A stretch of DNA of 64,000 bases from Arthrobacter pascens (GCF_017052465.1 NZ_JAFHKT010000152.1:186001-250000), one strand, 5' to 3'; positions 8,536 through 16,765 are shown, counted from the first letter of the stretch. Program-made: numbers and translations. Notes: generated from the letters alone by a model not told the origin.

Positions 8536-9663
8536 ATGAGCACGTCCCTCGCCCCGGCAGTAAACGCTGCCCTGGCTACCGTTATCGATCCCGAGTTGCG
8601 CCGTCCCATCACGGAGCTCGGCATGGTTGATTCGGTGGAAATTTCCGACGACGGCGCGGTGCACCTGTCCGTGCTGCTCACCATCGCCGGTTGCCCCCTG
8701 CGGGACACCATCACGAAGGATTCGGAGGCGGCCCTGCTGGGCGTTCCCGGTGTCACCGCCGTGGACGTCGAGCTCAAGGTGATGACGCAGGCCCAGCGCG
8801 ATGCGCTGAAGGAGCAGCTCCGCGGCCCGGGGGGCCAGCGGGGAATCCCGTTCAACCAGCCGGGATCGCTGACCAAGGTGTTCGCCGTGGCCAGCGGCAA
8901 GGGCGGCGTGGGCAAATCATCGGTGACGGTCAACCTGGCCTGCTCGCTGGCCGCCCAGGGCCTGCGTGTGGGGATCGTGGACGCGGACGTCTACGGCTTC
9001 TCCGTACCTGCGCTGATGGGCATTACACAGGCACCCACCCGGGTGGACGACATGATCCTCCCGCCGGTGGCGTACGGCGTGAAGGTCATCTCCATCGGCA
9101 TGTTCGTCACCGGCAACCAGCCGGTGGCCTGGCGCGGTCCCATGCTGCACCGTGCGCTGGAGCAGTTCCTCACCGACGTCTACTTTGGCGACCTTGACGC
9201 CCTGTTCCTCGACTTGCCCCCGGGCACCGGGGACATCGCCATCTCCGTGGCCCAGCTGCTCCCCAAGGCCGAGATCCTTGTGGTCACCACCCCGCAGGCG
9301 GCGGCCGCCGACGTCGCCGAACGCGCCGGAGCGATTGCGACCCAGACCGGGCAGACAGTGGCCGGCGTCATCGAGAACATGTCCCACCTCGAAATGCCCG
9401 ACGGCGGGCGGATGGAGCTGTTTGGAAGCGGCGGCGGGCAACTGCTCACCGAACGGCTCAGCGCCACGACGGGCACGCCTGTGCCGCTGCTGGGACAGAT
9501 CCCGCTCGACATCCTGTTGCGGGAAGGCGGGGACTCGGGACAGCCGATCGTCCTGGGCCGCCCCGAGACGCCCGCTGCGGCAGCGCTGGCCGGCATCGCG
9601 GACAAACTGGCATCCAGGCCGCGCGGCCTGACGGGAATATCACTGGGCCTGCAGCCCCGGTAA
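8536..9663 (+). CDS. mrp: Mrp/NBP35-family P-loop ATPase (Fe-S cluster carrier type)
   Basis: A 375-residue protein with an N-terminal MIP18/DUF59 domain (about 1-95) and a ParA/MinD-like ATPase domain. The deviant Walker A GKGGVGKSS is near residue 120, and LDLPPGTGD is near 228. Mrp proteins carry or insert Fe-S clusters. The C-x-x-C pair usually found after ENMS is absent here: the sequence reads ENMSHLEMPDGG. The actinobacterial Mrp proteins I know also lack it, so cluster binding may differ. It is 11 bp from the DUF1003 gene and converges on tatB. Confidence 0.92.
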   Translation: MSTSLAPAVNAALATVIDPELRRPITELGMVDSVEISDDGAVHLSVLLTIAGCPLRDTITKDSEAALLGVPGVTAVDVELKVMTQAQRDALKEQLRGPGGQRGIPFNQPGSLTKVFAVASGKGGVGKSSVTVNLACSLAAQGLRVGIVDADVYGFSVPALMGITQAPTRVDDMILPPVAYGVKVISIGMFVTGNQPVAWRGPMLHRALEQFLTDVYFGDLDALFLDLPPGTGDIAISVAQLLPKAEILVVTTPQAAAADVAERAGAIATQTGQTVAGVIENMSHLEMPDGGRMELFGSGGGQLLTERLSATTGTPVPLLGQIPLDILLREGGDSGQPIVLGRPETPAAAALAGIADKLASRPRGLTGISLGLQPR

Positions 9664-9679
9664 CCCTGGTGCGCGGAGC

Positions 9680-10090
9680 CTAGGTGGCTTCCGTATCGAA
9701 CGGTGCGGCCTCGCCGTCGGACAGCCGTTCAAAGGTTCGGGCCGGCCGCGTCGCAGCTGACTGGTCCACGGCCCCTGACACGGCCGCTCCGGCCGCAGCA
9801 GCGCTCGCTGGCCCGCCGGGGCTGACGGCCTTCGTGGTGTCTTCGAGCAGGGCTTCCTTGATGATGCGTCGGGGATCGTACTGGCGGGGATCGTACTTCC
9901 TCCAGTCGACTTCATCGATGTCGATGCCGACTTCTTCCTTGATCTGTTCCCGCGCGCCGGACGCCATCCGCCGCACTTCCCGGACGAGGTTCGTCAGTTT
10001 CTGGGTGTATTCGGGCAGCCGTTGGGGGCCGATCACCATAATGCCGATGAGCAGCAGTAGGAGAAACTCCGGGCCGTTGATTCCAAACAC
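9680..10090 (-). CDS. tatB: Sec-independent translocase component TatB
   Basis: A 136-residue protein with the classical TatA/B architecture: a short N-terminal membrane helix (GPEFLLLLLIGIMVIGPQRLPEY, residues 6-28) with the G-P hinge, an amphipathic helix (TQKLTNLVREVRRMASGAREQIKEE), and an acidic/Pro-Ala tail. The Glu at position 8 in the membrane helix is typical of TatB rather than TatA. It works with TatA and TatC, which are not in this window, in export of folded proteins. Its place next to the sigE and anti-sigma genes is conserved in actinobacteria. Confidence 0.92.
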   Translation of the reverse strand: MFGINGPEFLLLLLIGIMVIGPQRLPEYTQKLTNLVREVRRMASGAREQIKEEVGIDIDEVDWRKYDPRQYDPRRIIKEALLEDTTKAVSPGGPASAAAAGAAVSGAVDQSAATRPARTFERLSDGEAAPFDTEAT

Positions 10091-10159
10091 TTTAGGAAGA
10101 TTACCCTCTCCAGCGCGGCACTGACGATTTGGCCGCCGTTCTGGCGGAGCAGCGCCGCG

Positions 10160-11257
10160 TCACCGCGCCAGGTGCCCGGTCATCTTGTCCAGATGCAGGG
10201 CCAGTTTGCGCAGTCCGCGTTCCAGCCTTTCCGCCACTGATTCGTCGCCGGCGCGGGGTGTGTCCGGACGGGAGGCCGCACCGGCGCCGTAGTCCAGGCC
10301 AACCGGGTGCGCGCCACTCCGGTCCGCTGCGCCCTGGTCCGCGGCGCCTTGGCCCGCTGTGCCTCCGGCCGCTGCCAAGGCCGCGACGGCATCGTCTGCA
10401 GCGTTCGCGGGCAGGTCCGACACGTAGGTGAAGGTGCTCCTGCCGGTCTGGTAAATGGCGCTCCACGGCGCGGCGGCCTTGATCCAGAGCCTGCCCGCAC
10501 CTGCGGTAACGGCGGCGGTTACTGCCACGAAGCCGTCGCTGCCGGCGGAGTGTCCCGTCAGCGGGTTGACGGGCTCAGCCGGCGAGGCGGGCGCCTCCGG
10601 GCTGCCGGCTGCCGGTGCGGAGTGCTGTTCCAGGACGGTTGCCGTGTGCTTTCCATCCGAGAGGCGCAGCTCAACGGCCGGCCGTCCGGCGTAGACCTTT
10701 GACGTGGCCGACACGATGTGAAAGCCCATGGCCTGGAGATCGGGGCAGGCCCAGCCGTGCGAACGCAGGGCCGCCACGCTCGCATCCGCTGCCGGGTCTG
10801 CCGACACTGCCCCGGGGCTGCCCCCGGCCGCCGTCCCGCCGCTGCCGGCGGCGTCCGCGGAAGGCCCGGCCTGTCCTGAGAAAGCAGCAGCCGCATACTG
10901 CCGCGGTTCCCCTGCGGAGATGTACGCGCCCGCTATGACGGCACCGGCAGCCGCCATGGCAACGCCGCCGGCGGCCAAGCCGGCCAGCCTGAACGGGCGT
11001 GGCTGCGGCGCCGGCGCGGCCGGTGCCATGGCGAGTTCCCGCGTGCGGAGCAGCAGCCGCGCCGTCAGCTCATCGCTGGCTGCCGGGACAGCCGCTTTCC
11101 GAAGTCGTTCAAGGTACTCGCGCTGCCGGCGGACCGCGGCGGCGCAGTCGGCGCACCGGCGGACGTGCTCGGGGGTGCCCGGGTGCCGCCGTCCTGCTAT
11201 CGGCAGCGACGCGGCCGATTTCCTGACGACCAGCAGCAAACGATTCAGTGGACGCAT
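10160..11257 (-). CDS. Zinc-finger anti-sigma factor for SigE (RseA-like)
   Basis: A 365-residue membrane protein. The ZAS-type zinc motif H-x3-C-x2-C is seen as HVRRCADC near residues 32-39. One transmembrane helix (LAGLAAGGVAMAAAGAVIAGAYI) lies near 90-112, and a long Ala/Gly-rich extracytoplasmic domain follows. It should hold SigE inactive until an envelope signal acts. It begins 8 bp after the sigE stop, so the two are co-expressed. Two sections near 305-320 are repetitive (GQGAADQGAADRSG). In M. tuberculosis rseA is followed by htrA; here tatB follows directly. Confidence 0.88.
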   Translation of the reverse strand: MRPLNRLLLVVRKSAASLPIAGRRHPGTPEHVRRCADCAAAVRRQREYLERLRKAAVPAASDELTARLLLRTRELAMAPAAPAPQPRPFRLAGLAAGGVAMAAAGAVIAGAYISAGEPRQYAAAAFSGQAGPSADAAGSGGTAAGGSPGAVSADPAADASVAALRSHGWACPDLQAMGFHIVSATSKVYAGRPAVELRLSDGKHTATVLEQHSAPAAGSPEAPASPAEPVNPLTGHSAGSDGFVAVTAAVTAGAGRLWIKAAAPWSAIYQTGRSTFTYVSDLPANAADDAVAALAAAGGTAGQGAADQGAADRSGAHPVGLDYGAGAASRPDTPRAGDESVAERLERGLRKLALHLDKMTGHLAR

Positions 11258-11265
11258 GGCGCCGA

Positions 11266-11883
11266 TCAGAGAACGCTGGCGATGCGGGGCATCTTGAGCC
11301 GCGGCTTGCGGGACTGCTGGGGCCGCGGATCGCGGTGGGCAAGCTTTTCACGCAACATGGTGCGGCCACGGTGGATGCGGGAACGGACCGTCCCGAGCTT
11401 CACCCCCAGCGCTTCGGCAACCTCGTCGTAGGACAGGCCCTCCAGGTCACAGAGCACCACGGCTGCCCGGAAGTCCGGGGGAAGCTCCTCCAGCGCAGCC
11501 TGGACATCGAGGTCCAGGTTGTTGAGCTCGAAACTCTGCTCGGGTCCCGGCTCGCGCCCGGGCAGGCGGGACTCGGCGTCCTCCGCCAGCGCATCGAAGC
11601 GGATCCGGCTCTTGCGCCGGGCCTGGTCGAGGAACAGGTTCGTGGTGATGCGGTGCAGCCAGCCGTCGAGCGTTCCCGGCTTGAAATTCTCCAAGGAACG
11701 GAAAACCCGGACGAACACCTCCTGGGTGAGGTCCTCGGCGTCGTACTTGTTGCCGGTGAGACGATACGCCAGCCGGTAGACCTTGGCTGAGTGGTTGGTT
11801 ACCACTTCTTCCCAGGTGGGCATGACCCAGTCAGCCCCTGGCTCTTCAACTGCAGGGACAGGTGCCACAACTGATCCTGACAT
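11266..11883 (-). CDS. sigE: ECF RNA polymerase sigma factor SigE
   Basis: A 205-residue group IV sigma factor. Region 2 spans about residues 28-95 (AYRLTGNKYDAEDLTQEVFVRV...WLHRITTNLFLDQARR) and region 4 about 122-185 (ALEELPPDFRAAVVLCDLEGLSYDEVAEALGV...RSRIHRGR). The match to actinobacterial SigE is strong, as is the neighbourhood. It directs transcription in response to envelope and heat stress. ATG start at 11883 has a good ribosome-binding site (GAGGGGAG, about 7 nt away). The anti-sigma gene follows after 8 bp. Confidence 0.93.
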   Translation of the reverse strand: MSGSVVAPVPAVEEPGADWVMPTWEEVVTNHSAKVYRLAYRLTGNKYDAEDLTQEVFVRVFRSLENFKPGTLDGWLHRITTNLFLDQARRKSRIRFDALAEDAESRLPGREPGPEQSFELNNLDLDVQAALEELPPDFRAAVVLCDLEGLSYDEVAEALGVKLGTVRSRIHRGRTMLREKLAHRDPRPQQSRKPRLKMPRIASVL

Positions 11884-12193
11884 CGTCCACTCCCCTCGTG
11901 GATGTACTAACGCCTGATGCGGTTTACATCATTGGTTCGGCGCCGATCACCACTTGGATGAGCGGATAATTATCATTTCAAATTTCGCTGGGAATTTCCT
12001 GACCGTGGGGCCCCCTTTAGCCGTAGGCGCAACGGCAACAGGCCCGGTGCCGGAGCAGGTCACCGGCGCTGCCATTCCGGAGCCCGCTGGTATCCGCCAT
12101 CACAGCCCGTCCGCCCGTCACCTTCCCGCGACACGCCGCCGGACACAGTACGCTGTAAGAAACATCCACCCGCCGCCCAGAAAGCGAAAACCC
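11884..12193. other. Divergent promoter region between sigE and the O-methyltransferase gene
   Basis: This 310-bp gap holds the promoters of two divergent genes. The AT-rich segment around 11960-12000 contains a perfect 10-bp palindrome, GATAATTATC (11965-11974), that resembles half of a Fur-type box. I looked for an autoregulatory ECF promoter (GGAAC-N16-CGTT) ahead of sigE and found only GAACC and CGTT 21 nt apart, which is too far. No further gene is evident. Confidence 0.35.
11965..11974. promoter_or_regulatory. Perfect palindrome GATAATTATC, possible metalloregulator site
   Basis: This 10-bp perfect palindrome sits in the only AT-rich part of the sigE-methyltransferase gap and recalls the GATAAT/ATTATC halves of Fur-family boxes. 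The assignment is weak because the match is short. Confidence 0.25.
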
Positions 12194-12826
12194 ATGAGCG
12201 CCGATAAGTCCACGAGCTGGTCCTACGCAGAAGATCTGCCTGCCGAGGATGAGGTCCTGCTGCGCGCCAGGGAACGTTCCTTCGAACTGGGTGTCACGCC
12301 CATCGGCCGCGGCGTCGGGGCCGTGCTGACCGTGCTGGCGGCTGCATCAAAGGCCCAGACTGCCGTCGAAATTGGCACAGGCGCGGGGGTGTCCGGCGTC
12401 TGCCTGCTTCGCGGGCTGGGTCCTCAGGCGGTGCTGACCACCATCGACGTGGATGTCGAACACCTCAAGGCCGCACGCGAGGCCTTCCAGGAAGCCGGCA
12501 GCCCCGCGAACCGGACCCGCACCATTTCCGGCCGGGCGGGGGACGTCCTGCCCAGGCTGACAGACGCCGCGTACGATCTTGTGTTTGTCGACGGGGACAA
12601 GCCCAACTTCCCGCGCTACGTGGACCAGGCCGTACGCCTGCTCAAGTCCGGCGGCCTCCTGATCGTCAACGACGCCCTGGACAAGGACCGCGTCTCCAAC
12701 CCGGCCGCCCGCGACGCAACCACGGTGGTGCTGCGCCAGGTGGGCAAGGCCGTCCGCGACGACGACCGGCTCGCTTCCGCCATGCTGCCCACCGGCGACG
12801 GCCTGCTGGTCGCGGTTAAGAAGTAG
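12194..12826 (+). CDS. SAM-dependent O-methyltransferase (class I, COMT/CCoAOMT-like)
   Basis: A 210-residue methyltransferase of the O-methyltransferase family 3. Motif I VEIGTGAGVSG lies near residues 57-67, followed by TTIDVDVEHLKAAREAF and the metal-site region DLVFVDGDKPNFPRYVDQAVRLLKSGGLLIVND (about 127-160). It is the counterpart of the methyltransferase found divergent from sigE in mycobacteria (Rv1220c); its substrate is unknown. I take ATG 12194 as the start, because the in-frame extension to 11954 is not protein-like. The last 19 bp, including the stop, are tandemly duplicated downstream. Confidence 0.88.
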   Translation: MSADKSTSWSYAEDLPAEDEVLLRARERSFELGVTPIGRGVGAVLTVLAAASKAQTAVEIGTGAGVSGVCLLRGLGPQAVLTTIDVDVEHLKAAREAFQEAGSPANRTRTISGRAGDVLPRLTDAAYDLVFVDGDKPNFPRYVDQAVRLLKSGGLLIVNDALDKDRVSNPAARDATTVVLRQVGKAVRDDDRLASAMLPTGDGLLVAVKK

Positions 12827-12845
12827 GGTCGCGGTTAAGAAGTAA
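12808..12845 (+). repeat. 19-bp tandem duplication over the methyltransferase stop codon
   Basis: Two adjacent 19-bp units (12808-12826 and 12827-12845) differ only at their last base, TAG versus TAA. The first unit contains the gene's final codons and stop; the second is an untranslated copy. It looks like a recent replication-slippage event. Confidence 0.85.
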
Positions 12846-12881
12846 GGCAGGGCGCACAGCCTTCCGGCTGCAGGCCCTGCC
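12846..12881. terminator. Intrinsic-type terminator hairpin between convergent genes
   Basis: The outer stem GGCAGGGC (12846-12853) pairs with GCCCTGCC (12874-12881), and an inner stem CAGCC/GGCTG closes on TTCC. It separates the methyltransferase gene from the DUF3117 gene. There is no clear U-tract. Confidence 0.6.
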
Positions 12882-12888
12882 TGGCAAT

Positions 12889-13056
12889 CTATTCGGTAAC
12901 GCCTACAAGGCATTCCTTGAGGTTCGCCGCCTCCGCGGCATTGAGTTCGACCACCAGCCGCCCTCCACCTTCGAGCGGCACACGCATGATCAGGCTGCGG
13001 CCCTCCTTGGTTACTTCCATAGGGCCGTCGCCGGTGCGTGGTTTCATAGCCGCCAT
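12889..13056 (-). CDS. DUF3117 small protein
   Basis: A 55-residue protein, conserved across actinobacteria and recognised by MKPRTGDGPMEVTKEGR near the N-terminus and RVPLEGGGRLVVEL in the middle. Its function is unknown. The start ATG at 13056 has GGAGGGGA about 10 nt upstream; ATG 13047 is an alternative. A promoter candidate with GATAAT (minus strand, 13199-13204) gives a leader of about 135 nt. In M. tuberculosis the homologue (Rv1211) lies in the same gene neighbourhood. Confidence 0.88.
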   Translation of the reverse strand: MAAMKPRTGDGPMEVTKEGRSLIMRVPLEGGGRLVVELNAAEAANLKECLVGVTE

Positions 13057-13198
13057 GAGGAAAATCCCCTCCAGTAGTCCCAGGACTGAGCAGCCCGGAC
13101 GGGCTGAGTCCGCATGGTCAAACAAGCCGCTATGGCGGCCGGTTCGGCAGCCGCCAAGACTGAACTCTTCGAATGCTTCTTGTCCTTGCTTAGCTCCT

Positions 13199-13228
13199 AT
13201 TATCCTGTAATTACCCGTCTGTAGCTAA
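13199..13228 (-). promoter_or_regulatory. Promoter candidate for the DUF3117 gene
   Basis: On the minus strand TTAGCT (13223-13228) and GATAAT (13199-13204) are 18 bp apart. The -10 is close to consensus and the -35 is weak. It would yield a leader of about 135 nt. Confidence 0.4.
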
Positions 13229-13289
13229 TCGATGGATATTCGATGCGGCGCGGATTCCCGCGGCGGCGGCACAGGCATGGCAAACGCTG

Positions 13290-14633
13290 TCAGGGCGGAT
13301 AGTCCCCGCCGCCGGGCAGCTCGGCCCAGGCCCACAGCCAGGCCACCCAGACGATCTGCAGCAGGACGAACATGGCCAGGACAGCTCCGCGGTAGGCCCT
13401 CGACCGCGAGACCAGTGCCGCACCCAGGGCCAGCGGAAACAGCGGCAGCAGCATGCGGAAGGTGCTGGTCTGCGGGTGCAGGAACACCACTAGGTACCCC
13501 ATGTAGCAGGCACACCACAGCCGCAGCTCTACGCCCAGCTGCAGCACGGGACGCGACAGCATGAACAGGGCGAACACGGCAACGAAAACGAACGGTGCCG
13601 CAAGGCCCAGCACCGGCCCGAACAGGAGCACACCGGTGTCGAACCAGGGTTTGAACGGCACGAGGTCGTGCCCGCGCCACACGGTTTCGGTCTTGGTGTA
13701 CGCCTCCATGTCGCCGGTTGCTGCCCAGGCGATGGCCGGCCACAGGAGCGCAGCCGCCCCGACGGCAGCGGTCAGCCCGGCCAGCGACCACAGTTCACGC
13801 GGGCTGTGGGCCGGCGTTCCTGGCTGGAAACCGGCTGCGGCCTGCTGCCTGCCGCCACGCCACGCCTCCCAGAGACGGTAAAGGAACAGGATCCCGGCCA
13901 TGGCTGCGAACGGAACGCCTGTCGGCCTGGACAGACACATCAGCACGGCCACGGGAATGGCAGCCAGGTACTGCCGGCGGAGTACCAGCAGGAGCGCCGA
14001 CGCGAGCAGGAGGAGGTTCAGCGATTCGGCGTACGGAACCTGCAGTATCGGGGAGACGGGAAAGCAGGCAAAGAGGGCCACAGCCCAGAGCGTCGGTACA
14101 TGCGCCGCCCGGTGGCGGAACAACGCGTAAATCACCAGCGATGCACCAAGGCCCGCGAGCATTGCGATCAGCGTCAGGGAGACGGCCGGGATGATGCCCG
14201 TGGCGGCCGAGACCGTCCGTCCCAGCAGCGGGAAGAGCGGATAGAACGCCCAGGCGTTTTCCTGCACGTTCCCCGCTTCGTCGACCGGGAGCGTTGAAGG
14301 GTAGCCATTGGCGATGACCTCGCCGTACCAGCGGGCGTCCCAGATGTTGATGAAGTGCCAGTAATCGGGCTTGGCCGGGAACCATGGGTTGACGCCCTGG
14401 TGCAGCGCGGCCGACATGAAGATGCAGGCGCTGACGAGCCTGGCAGCCGCATAGATCATCACGACCTGGACCCACCACGGCCAACTGGCGGCCACCGCCC
14501 AGAGACGGGCCGCCGCCGTGCTCAGCGCACCTGTCACCACAGACGAAGAGCGGGCTTCGAGGGTTCCGGCCGGCGTTCGTTCACTGCTGTCCGCGGCGGG
14601 ACGGGGGCCGGGACCGGAGGCAGCACCGGTCAA
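13290..14633 (-). CDS. PIG-V-type polyprenyl-phosphate-mannose mannosyltransferase, membrane protein
   Basis: A 447-residue multi-pass membrane protein with about ten hydrophobic segments. The region WHFINIWDARWYGEVIANGYP (about 92-112) carries the acidic W-D-x-x-W/Y motif of GT-C glycosyltransferases and resembles the GPI mannosyltransferase 2/PIG-V family. It probably adds mannose to a cell-envelope glycan or protein from a lipid-linked donor. The TTG start overlaps the stop of the DivIVA-domain gene (TTGA, 14630-14633), which indicates translational coupling. Confidence 0.8.
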   Translation of the reverse strand: MTGAASGPGPRPAADSSERTPAGTLEARSSSVVTGALSTAAARLWAVAASWPWWVQVVMIYAAARLVSACIFMSAALHQGVNPWFPAKPDYWHFINIWDARWYGEVIANGYPSTLPVDEAGNVQENAWAFYPLFPLLGRTVSAATGIIPAVSLTLIAMLAGLGASLVIYALFRHRAAHVPTLWAVALFACFPVSPILQVPYAESLNLLLLASALLLVLRRQYLAAIPVAVLMCLSRPTGVPFAAMAGILFLYRLWEAWRGGRQQAAAGFQPGTPAHSPRELWSLAGLTAAVGAAALLWPAIAWAATGDMEAYTKTETVWRGHDLVPFKPWFDTGVLLFGPVLGLAAPFVFVAVFALFMLSRPVLQLGVELRLWCACYMGYLVVFLHPQTSTFRMLLPLFPLALGAALVSRSRAYRGAVLAMFVLLQIVWVAWLWAWAELPGGGDYPP

Positions 14634-15094
14634 GGCTGCTCCTCTGCCACGCGGCTGCGTTCCGGCGCCGCAGGCTCCTGCGTTGCCGCACCGTCCTTAA
14701 CCGAGCCGTCCTTTGCAGAACCGTGCTTTACTGCATCGTCCGTTGCTGCACCGCCGGGGGCCTGGCCTCTAAGGTGGGCGCGCAGCCCGGCGATTTCAGC
14801 ATCCTTGAAGGCCAGCTGATCCCTGAGCTCATCAAGAACCTGGTCCACCTGATCCATCCGGTAGCCCCGCAGCCCGAGGGCAAACCGGACATGATCGACG
14901 TCGGCCGGCTTGGCCTCGGCGGGCAGCAGGACCGGCGGCAGCGAGGCTACCGGCTCGTCGAAGCCGTCGTCGAACACCGTGCTGCCGGGGCGATTTCGTC
15001 GGAAGATCCGAGCCCCAAGGTCCGTCCCGATGACAGCCGTGACGCCGATCAGGACGATCGCAAGGAAGACAAGGAAGAAACTCACATCACCCAT
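14630..15094 (-). CDS. DivIVA-domain protein with N-terminal membrane helix
   Basis: A 154-residue protein with one N-terminal membrane segment (FFLVFLAIVLIGVTAVIGTDL) and a DivIVA-type motif in the middle: VRFALGLRGYRMDQVDQVLDELRDQLAFKDAEIAGLRAHL (about 69-108), predicted as a coiled coil. Membrane-tethered proteins of this kind may mark growth or division sites. The C-terminus is a low-complexity acidic/lysine repeat (KHGSAKDGSVKDGAA). It lies upstream of, and overlaps by 4 bp, the mannosyltransferase gene. Confidence 0.8.
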   Translation of the reverse strand: MGDVSFFLVFLAIVLIGVTAVIGTDLGARIFRRNRPGSTVFDDGFDEPVASLPPVLLPAEAKPADVDHVRFALGLRGYRMDQVDQVLDELRDQLAFKDAEIAGLRAHLRGQAPGGAATDDAVKHGSAKDGSVKDGAATQEPAAPERSRVAEEQP

Positions 15095-15117
15095 GGTGCC
15101 AGACCTTGGTGCCGCCG

Positions 15118-15903
15118 CTACTCAGGCCGCTGGTCTCCGTTGGTCGAGGGCGGGCGGACGTGTCCGTGGAGGACCAGGTCGACGGCTTCTTCCGCGGTGT
15201 CCACCACCTGAATCAGGTCCAGGTCCTTCTCGGACACCATGCCTTCCGCCACCAGGGTGCCCTTGATCCATTCGATCATGGGGCCCCAGAAGGCTGAGCT
15301 GAGGAGGACGATGGGGAACGACGTCACCTTCTGCGTCTGGACCAGGACCATTGCCTCGAACAGCTCATCCAGCGTGCCAAGGCCACCGGGAAGGACGATG
15401 AAGCCCTGGGCATACTTGACGAACATGGTCTTCCGCGCGAAGAAGTACCGGAAGTTGATGCCCAGGTCCACCCACTGGTTCAGGCCCTGCTCGAACGGGA
15501 GCTCAATTCCGAGGCCGACGGAGACCCCGTTGCCTTCCACCGCTCCCCTGTTGGCGGCCTCCATGGATCCCGGACCGCCGCCGGTGATGACGGCAACGCC
15601 CGCTTCCGCCAGCTTGCGTCCCACGTCAACGCCCATTTCGTAGTACATGCTGCCCGGTTTGGTGCGTGCCGAACCGAAAACACTGACGGCCTGTCCGAGG
15701 TCGGACAGCGCGCCGAAGCCTTCAACGAATTCACTCTGGATCCGCATGACGCGCCACGGGTCGGTATGGATGAAGTGGCCCGGTCCCTTGGTATCAAGCA
15801 GCCGCTGGTCCGACATCTCCACGGCAGCCTGCTTGCGGCGCAGTTCGAGGGGCCCTTTGCGGCGGGGCTGGGTGGATTTAGACGGATCTGCGTTGATGCT
15901 CAT
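15118..15903 (-). CDS. LOG family protein (TIGR00730, cytokinin riboside 5'-monophosphate phosphoribohydrolase-like)
   Basis: A 261-residue Rossmann-fold protein. The family signature PGGLGTLDE is near residues 171-179, and the nucleotide-binding GGGPGSMEAANRGA is near 107-120. Such enzymes release a free base from nucleoside 5'-monophosphates. It is longer than short LOGs because of a 70-residue N-terminal extension, typical of the actinobacterial Rv1205-like group. It lies 23 bp upstream of the DivIVA-domain gene, probably in one operon. Confidence 0.9.
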   Translation of the reverse strand: MSINADPSKSTQPRRKGPLELRRKQAAVEMSDQRLLDTKGPGHFIHTDPWRVMRIQSEFVEGFGALSDLGQAVSVFGSARTKPGSMYYEMGVDVGRKLAEAGVAVITGGGPGSMEAANRGAVEGNGVSVGLGIELPFEQGLNQWVDLGINFRYFFARKTMFVKYAQGFIVLPGGLGTLDELFEAMVLVQTQKVTSFPIVLLSSAFWGPMIEWIKGTLVAEGMVSEKDLDLIQVVDTAEEAVDLVLHGHVRPPSTNGDQRPE

Positions 15904-15969
15904 CGTCCAAGGCTAACCTGCTGACCTGCAGGTATCTCTTGAATTACGATCAGCAGGAAGTTGGAGTGA

Positions 15970-16009
15970 TTGCCGTCATATGTGGCAAATGTTCGCTAGA
16001 TTCGTAGTC
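15970..16009 (+). promoter_or_regulatory. Leaderless promoter and operator-like palindrome of gluABCD
   Basis: TAGATT (15997-16002) is a good -10 that ends 7 nt before the A of ATG 16010, so transcription should begin at or next to the start codon. There is no Shine-Dalgarno sequence. A palindrome, TTGCC-N9-GGCAA (15970-15988), covers the -35 region and could bind a regulator. Confidence 0.5.
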
Positions 16010-16765
16010 ATGACTACTCAAGTGCCCGGCGATGCCCTCGTCTCCCTGAATGCCGTCAATAAGCACTACGGCCAGTTGCACGTTCTGAAGGACATCAACT
16101 TCCAGGTCCGCAAGGGCGAGGTCGTTGTGGTCATCGGGCCGTCAGGCTCGGGCAAGTCCACACTGTGCAGAGCAATCAACCGCCTCGAAACCATTGACGA
16201 CGGCGAAATTTCGATTGACGGAAAGCTCCTGCCAGAGGAAGGCAAGGAGCTCGCGCACCTCCGCGCCGACGTCGGAATGGTTTTCCAGTCGTTCAACCTT
16301 TTCGCGCACAAGACCATCCTGGAGAACGTGACCCTTGGGCCCATCAAGGTCAAGGGAATGTCCAAGGCGGAGGCTGACAAGGACGCTATGGCCCTCCTGG
16401 AGCGCGTCGGAGTCGGCCACCAGGCACCCAAGCTGCCGGCCCAGCTCTCCGGTGGTCAGCAGCAGCGCGTGGCCATCGCACGCGCACTGGCCATGAAGCC
16501 CAAGGTCATGCTTTTCGACGAGCCCACCTCGGCGCTGGACCCGGAGATGATCAGCGAAGTCCTGGACGTCATGATCCAGCTGGCGAAGGAGGGCATGACC
16601 ATGATCGTGGTGACCCACGAGATGGGCTTCGCCCGCAAGGCCGCGGACCGCGTCGTGTTCATGGCGGACGGCCAGATCGTGGAGGATGCCACGCCTGAAG
16701 AATTCTTCACCAATCCCCAGAGCAGCCGGGCCAAGGATTTCCTGTCCAAGCTCCTCACTCACTGA
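16010..16765 (+). CDS. gluA: Glutamate ABC transporter ATP-binding protein
   Basis: A 251-residue ABC ATPase of the polar amino acid type (GlnQ/GluA). Walker A GPSGSGKST is near residues 43-51, the signature LSGGQQQR near 146-153, and Walker B VMLFDEP near 167-173. It drives import of glutamate with the neighbouring genes in the order of the Corynebacterium gluABCD operon. I place the start at ATG 16010 rather than 15980, because a -10 lies 7 nt upstream of it and no ribosome-binding site precedes either. gluB follows after 52 bp. Confidence 0.92.
   Translation: MTTQVPGDALVSLNAVNKHYGQLHVLKDINFQVRKGEVVVVIGPSGSGKSTLCRAINRLETIDDGEISIDGKLLPEEGKELAHLRADVGMVFQSFNLFAHKTILENVTLGPIKVKGMSKAEADKDAMALLERVGVGHQAPKLPAQLSGGQQQRVAIARALAMKPKVMLFDEPTSALDPEMISEVLDVMIQLAKEGMTMIVVTHEMGFARKAADRVVFMADGQIVEDATPEEFFTNPQSSRAKDFLSKLLTH

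Noticed and set aside
11884..11960. SigE autoregulatory promoter upstream of sigE
   Set aside because: GAACC and CGTT are present but 21 nt apart, against about 16 expected for ECF promoters.
11954..12193. N-terminal extension of the O-methyltransferase (about 80 codons)
   Set aside because: The extension has no protein-like character and lies over the promoter gap. ATG 12194 starts where family similarity begins.
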